Source: Proteobacteria bacterium UBA964 (GTDB taxonomy: Bacteria > Pseudomonadota > Gammaproteobacteria > Steroidobacterales > Steroidobacteraceae). Taken from it: DNA of 7,033 nt. The notes below the pieces were generated by a model that was given only the letters and a program-made list of their open reading frames with translations, made no database searches and was not told the origin of the DNA. Made by a program: the position numbers and the translations under genes. Positions within the stretch are counted from its first letter, which is position 1; each line of letters starts with the position of its first letter. The DNA lies in contig DBCG01000006.1 in assembly GCA_002292945.1 (NCBI GenBank), forward strand, positions 1 through 7,033, written 5' to 3'. This document shows, in pieces, positions 5,432-7,033 of this stretch.

Positions 5432-6421
5432 ATGACGACGTCCGTTCCGCCTCTCGCACCCCCCGTCGGACGCTCCGGCGTCGCGCTCGATGACCTCGGC
5501 GTGCTTGCCGTGCACGGCGCGGATGCGCGTAAGTTCCTCAACGGCCAGCTCTCTCAGGATGTGCTCGCCTTGGACGAAACTCGTGTGCGGCTGGCAGGGC
5601 TTCACAACCCGCAGGGTCGCACCGTGGCGGTGCTTCGATTGCTTGCCTGGGATGCCGAGACGGTGCTCTGCGTGCTGCCCCGCGGACTCATCGCCGACAC
5701 GCGCGCCGTGCTCGTACGCCTCCTGCTGCGCTCCAAGGCCGAGCTTCAAGATGCATCGGATGCCTGGCGCATCGAGGGTCTGTGGGCCGAGACGCCTCTC
5801 TCCGACCTCCCCGCAGGCGCCAGCATGGGCGCGACGGCGCGTCACGACGGCGCGATCATCTGGCGTCATGCGCCTGACGGGCGCTGCCTGCGCCTCGCTC
5901 CGCGGTCTGCGATCGCCCCCGCCCTCCCCCCGTCACCCGCGGGCCCTCTAGACCCTGCGGCGGCTGCCGCCCGCGCAGCATGGCGGCTCGCCGACATCGC
6001 CGCAGGATTGCCCGAGGTGCTGCCGACGACCCGCGCCGCATTCGTCGCACAGATGCTGAACCTCGACCTCTTGGACGGGATCTCCTTCACGAAGGGCTGC
6101 TACACGGGGCAGGAAGTGATCGCCCGCGCCCACTACCGGGGGCGGGTGAAGCGTCGGCTGCAACGCTTCGAGGCGCGCCCTTCCGACGCGGCTGCGGCAC
6201 TGCCGACACCCGGCGAGACGCTGCGCTTCGCCGATGGCCGCAGCGCACAATGGGTCGAGGGCGAGAAACGCCCGGATGGCGTTTGGGAGTTCCTTGCCGT
6301 AGCGCCGTTGCCTGAGCAGGCCGCATCCGAAGACGCATCGAACGAGGAGCCGTCGACCACCGACGCTGCGACGGAGCGGCTCGTCGCGACCGCTTTGCCG
6401 CTGCCCTACGCCCTGCCCTGA
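5432..6421 (+). CDS. ygfZ: Folate-binding Fe-S protein maturation factor YgfZ (GcvT-like)
   Basis: Folate-dependent protein of the GcvT/IBA57 family that supports activity of particular Fe-S enzymes, such as the tRNA thiomethylase MiaB in E. coli; cytoplasmic. 329 aa, against 326 in E. coli. The N-terminal GcvT-like domain includes HGADARKFLNGQLSQDV at residues 28-44 and HNPQGRT at 58-64. The diagnostic KGCYTGQE is at 221-228, with the functional cysteine Cys223, preceded by GISF and followed by ARAHYRGRVKRRL. The C-terminus ends LPLPYALP, like the E. coli PLPYSLEE. An acidic, low-complexity insert (about 298-314) lies just before it and is probably a loop. The ATG at 5432 matches the family N-terminus; the frame is open further upstream to an ATG at 5336, but that part looks non-coding and overlaps sdhAF4. 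In E. coli ygfZ lies beside sdhE; here it is divergent from the sdh operon. It converges on lysS. Confidence 0.95.
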   Translation: MTTSVPPLAPPVGRSGVALDDLGVLAVHGADARKFLNGQLSQDVLALDETRVRLAGLHNPQGRTVAVLRLLAWDAETVLCVLPRGLIADTRAVLVRLLLRSKAELQDASDAWRIEGLWAETPLSDLPAGASMGATARHDGAIIWRHAPDGRCLRLAPRSAIAPALPPSPAGPLDPAAAAARAAWRLADIAAGLPEVLPTTRAAFVAQMLNLDLLDGISFTKGCYTGQEVIARAHYRGRVKRRLQRFEARPSDAAAALPTPGETLRFADGRSAQWVEGEKRPDGVWEFLAVAPLPEQAASEDASNEEPSTTDAATERLVATALPLPYALP

Positions 6422-6434
6422 ACAGCCAGGCCGG

Positions 6435-7033
6435 TCACTCCGGTCGCATCTGCGGGAACAGCAGCACGTCGCGGATCGAGGGCGACCCGGTCAACAACAT
6501 CGCCAAACGGTCGATCCCGATGCCCAGACCGGCGGTGGGCGGCATGCCGTACTCGAGCGCACGGATGTAGTCGGCGTCGTAGAACATCGCCTCTTCGTCG
6601 CCCGCGTCCTTGCGTTCGACCTGCGCACGGAAGCGCGCCGCCTGGTCCTCGGCGTCGTTGAGCTCGGAGAAGCCGTTTGCGAGTTCGCGCCCGCCCACGA
6701 AGAACTCGAAGCGGTCGGTGAGGAAAGGGTCGAGGTCGTTGGCGCGAGACAGCGGCGACACCTCCGCCGGATAGGCGTAGACGAAGGTCGGTTGGACGAG
6801 GGTGTGTTCCCCGGTCTTCTCGAAGATCTCGATCTGCAGTTTTCCGGCACCGTCGCCCGGCTTCCAAGGGATGCCGCGCTCCTCGCAGGCCGCACGCAGG
6901 TAGGGCACATCACGCAGCCGCGCGCGCTCGAGCCCCGGGTTGCAGCGCAGGATCAGGTCCTCGACGGTGACGCGCTGGAAGGCGTCACGCAGGTCGTGGT
7001 GCTGACCCTGAGACTCGAACTGCAGCGTGCCGA
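6435..7033 (-). CDS. lysS: Lysyl-tRNA synthetase, class II (partial, C-terminal 198 residues)
   Basis: Class II synthetase that charges tRNA-Lys; only the C-terminal two-fifths of the usual ~500 aa is in the window, and the gene enters from the right edge. The open frame from the edge to TGA (6437-6435) gives 198 residues. Catalytic-core blocks are all conserved against E. coli LysS: LVQPTFVYAYPAEVSPL (local residues 78-94), TDRFEFFVGGRELANGFSEL (105-124) continuing NDAEDQ (125-130), DEEAMFYDADY (145-155), and class II motif 3 in PPTAGLGIGIDR (164-175). The terminal IRDVLLFPQMRP is the family ending. It converges with ygfZ, leaving 13 nt between stop codons and no visible intrinsic terminator. 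Confidence 0.97.
   Translation of the reverse strand, partial: GTLQFESQGQHHDLRDAFQRVTVEDLILRCNPGLERARLRDVPYLRAACEERGIPWKPGDGAGKLQIEIFEKTGEHTLVQPTFVYAYPAEVSPLSRANDLDPFLTDRFEFFVGGRELANGFSELNDAEDQAARFRAQVERKDAGDEEAMFYDADYIRALEYGMPPTAGLGIGIDRLAMLLTGSPSIRDVLLFPQMRPE

Noticed and set aside
5369..5869. The sdhAF4 frame stays open to 5869, suggesting a 229-residue protein.
   Set aside because: The additional part is antisense to ygfZ, has no family similarity and reads like a composition shadow; DUF1674 proteins are short.
6422..6443. CCGG-N5-CCGG at 6431-6443 near the ygfZ/lysS ends, considered as a bidirectional terminator.
   Set aside because: Only four pairs and no T-run on either strand; too weak to call.
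1..7033. CRISPR array, insertion sequence, tRNA/rRNA, attachment site or defence cassette.
   Set aside because: No direct repeat series, transposase, RNA gene or phage-like sequence was found; apart from the small spacers, the window is filled by conserved housekeeping genes.

Overview
This is a GC-rich window from a proteobacterium, most likely a gammaproteobacterium. RpoE is close to the E. coli protein over nearly its whole length and is followed by an RseA-type anti-sigma factor. LysRS and YgfZ are also of the gammaproteobacterial type. The SdhA, SdhB and SdhC sequences and the DUF1674/SDHAF4 protein resemble the alphaproteobacterial/mitochondrial style of complex II, which is also found in Xanthomonadales-like gammaproteobacteria. 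I would place it near Xanthomonadales, Nevskiales or Chromatiales, but order-level assignment by eye is uncertain.

Layout, left to right. (1) Complement 1-1128: rpoE and rseA, joined by a 4-nt ATGA overlap; rseA runs off the left edge. (2) 1129-1517: a 389-nt spacer with no recognisable gene. It holds a good sigma-E-type promoter for rpoE and a doubtful, well-initiated small ORF that ends on the rpoE start codon. (3) Complement 1518-5368: a compact operon transcribed right to left, sdhAF4 - sdhC - sdhD - sdhA - sdhB - sdhE. The four structural subunits of succinate dehydrogenase (complex II) are bracketed by two assembly factors. Most junctions overlap by 1 or 4 nt. (4) 5369-5431: a 63-nt divergent intergenic region. 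(5) 5432-6421, plus strand: ygfZ, the folate-binding Fe-S protein maturation factor. (6) Complement 6435-7033: the C-terminal part of lysS (lysyl-tRNA synthetase), convergent with ygfZ across 13 nt.

How the genes fit together. SdhA (covalent FAD) and SdhB (three Fe-S clusters) form the catalytic arm of complex II. SdhC and SdhD anchor it in the inner membrane and carry heme b and the quinone site. SdhE promotes flavin attachment to SdhA, SdhAF4 is expected to help flavinylated SdhA mature and dock to SdhB, and YgfZ supports certain Fe-S enzymes. The central block is therefore a respiratory enzyme with its maturation kit. The rpoE-rseA unit is the envelope-stress regulon head, with apparent autoregulation.

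The window is mostly well-known housekeeping biology and I see no undescribed system. The points most worth checking are the two SDH assembly factors at opposite ends of one operon, the unexplained sdhE-rpoE spacer (where ygfX is often found in relatives) with its candidate leader ORF, and the rpoE autoregulatory promoter.
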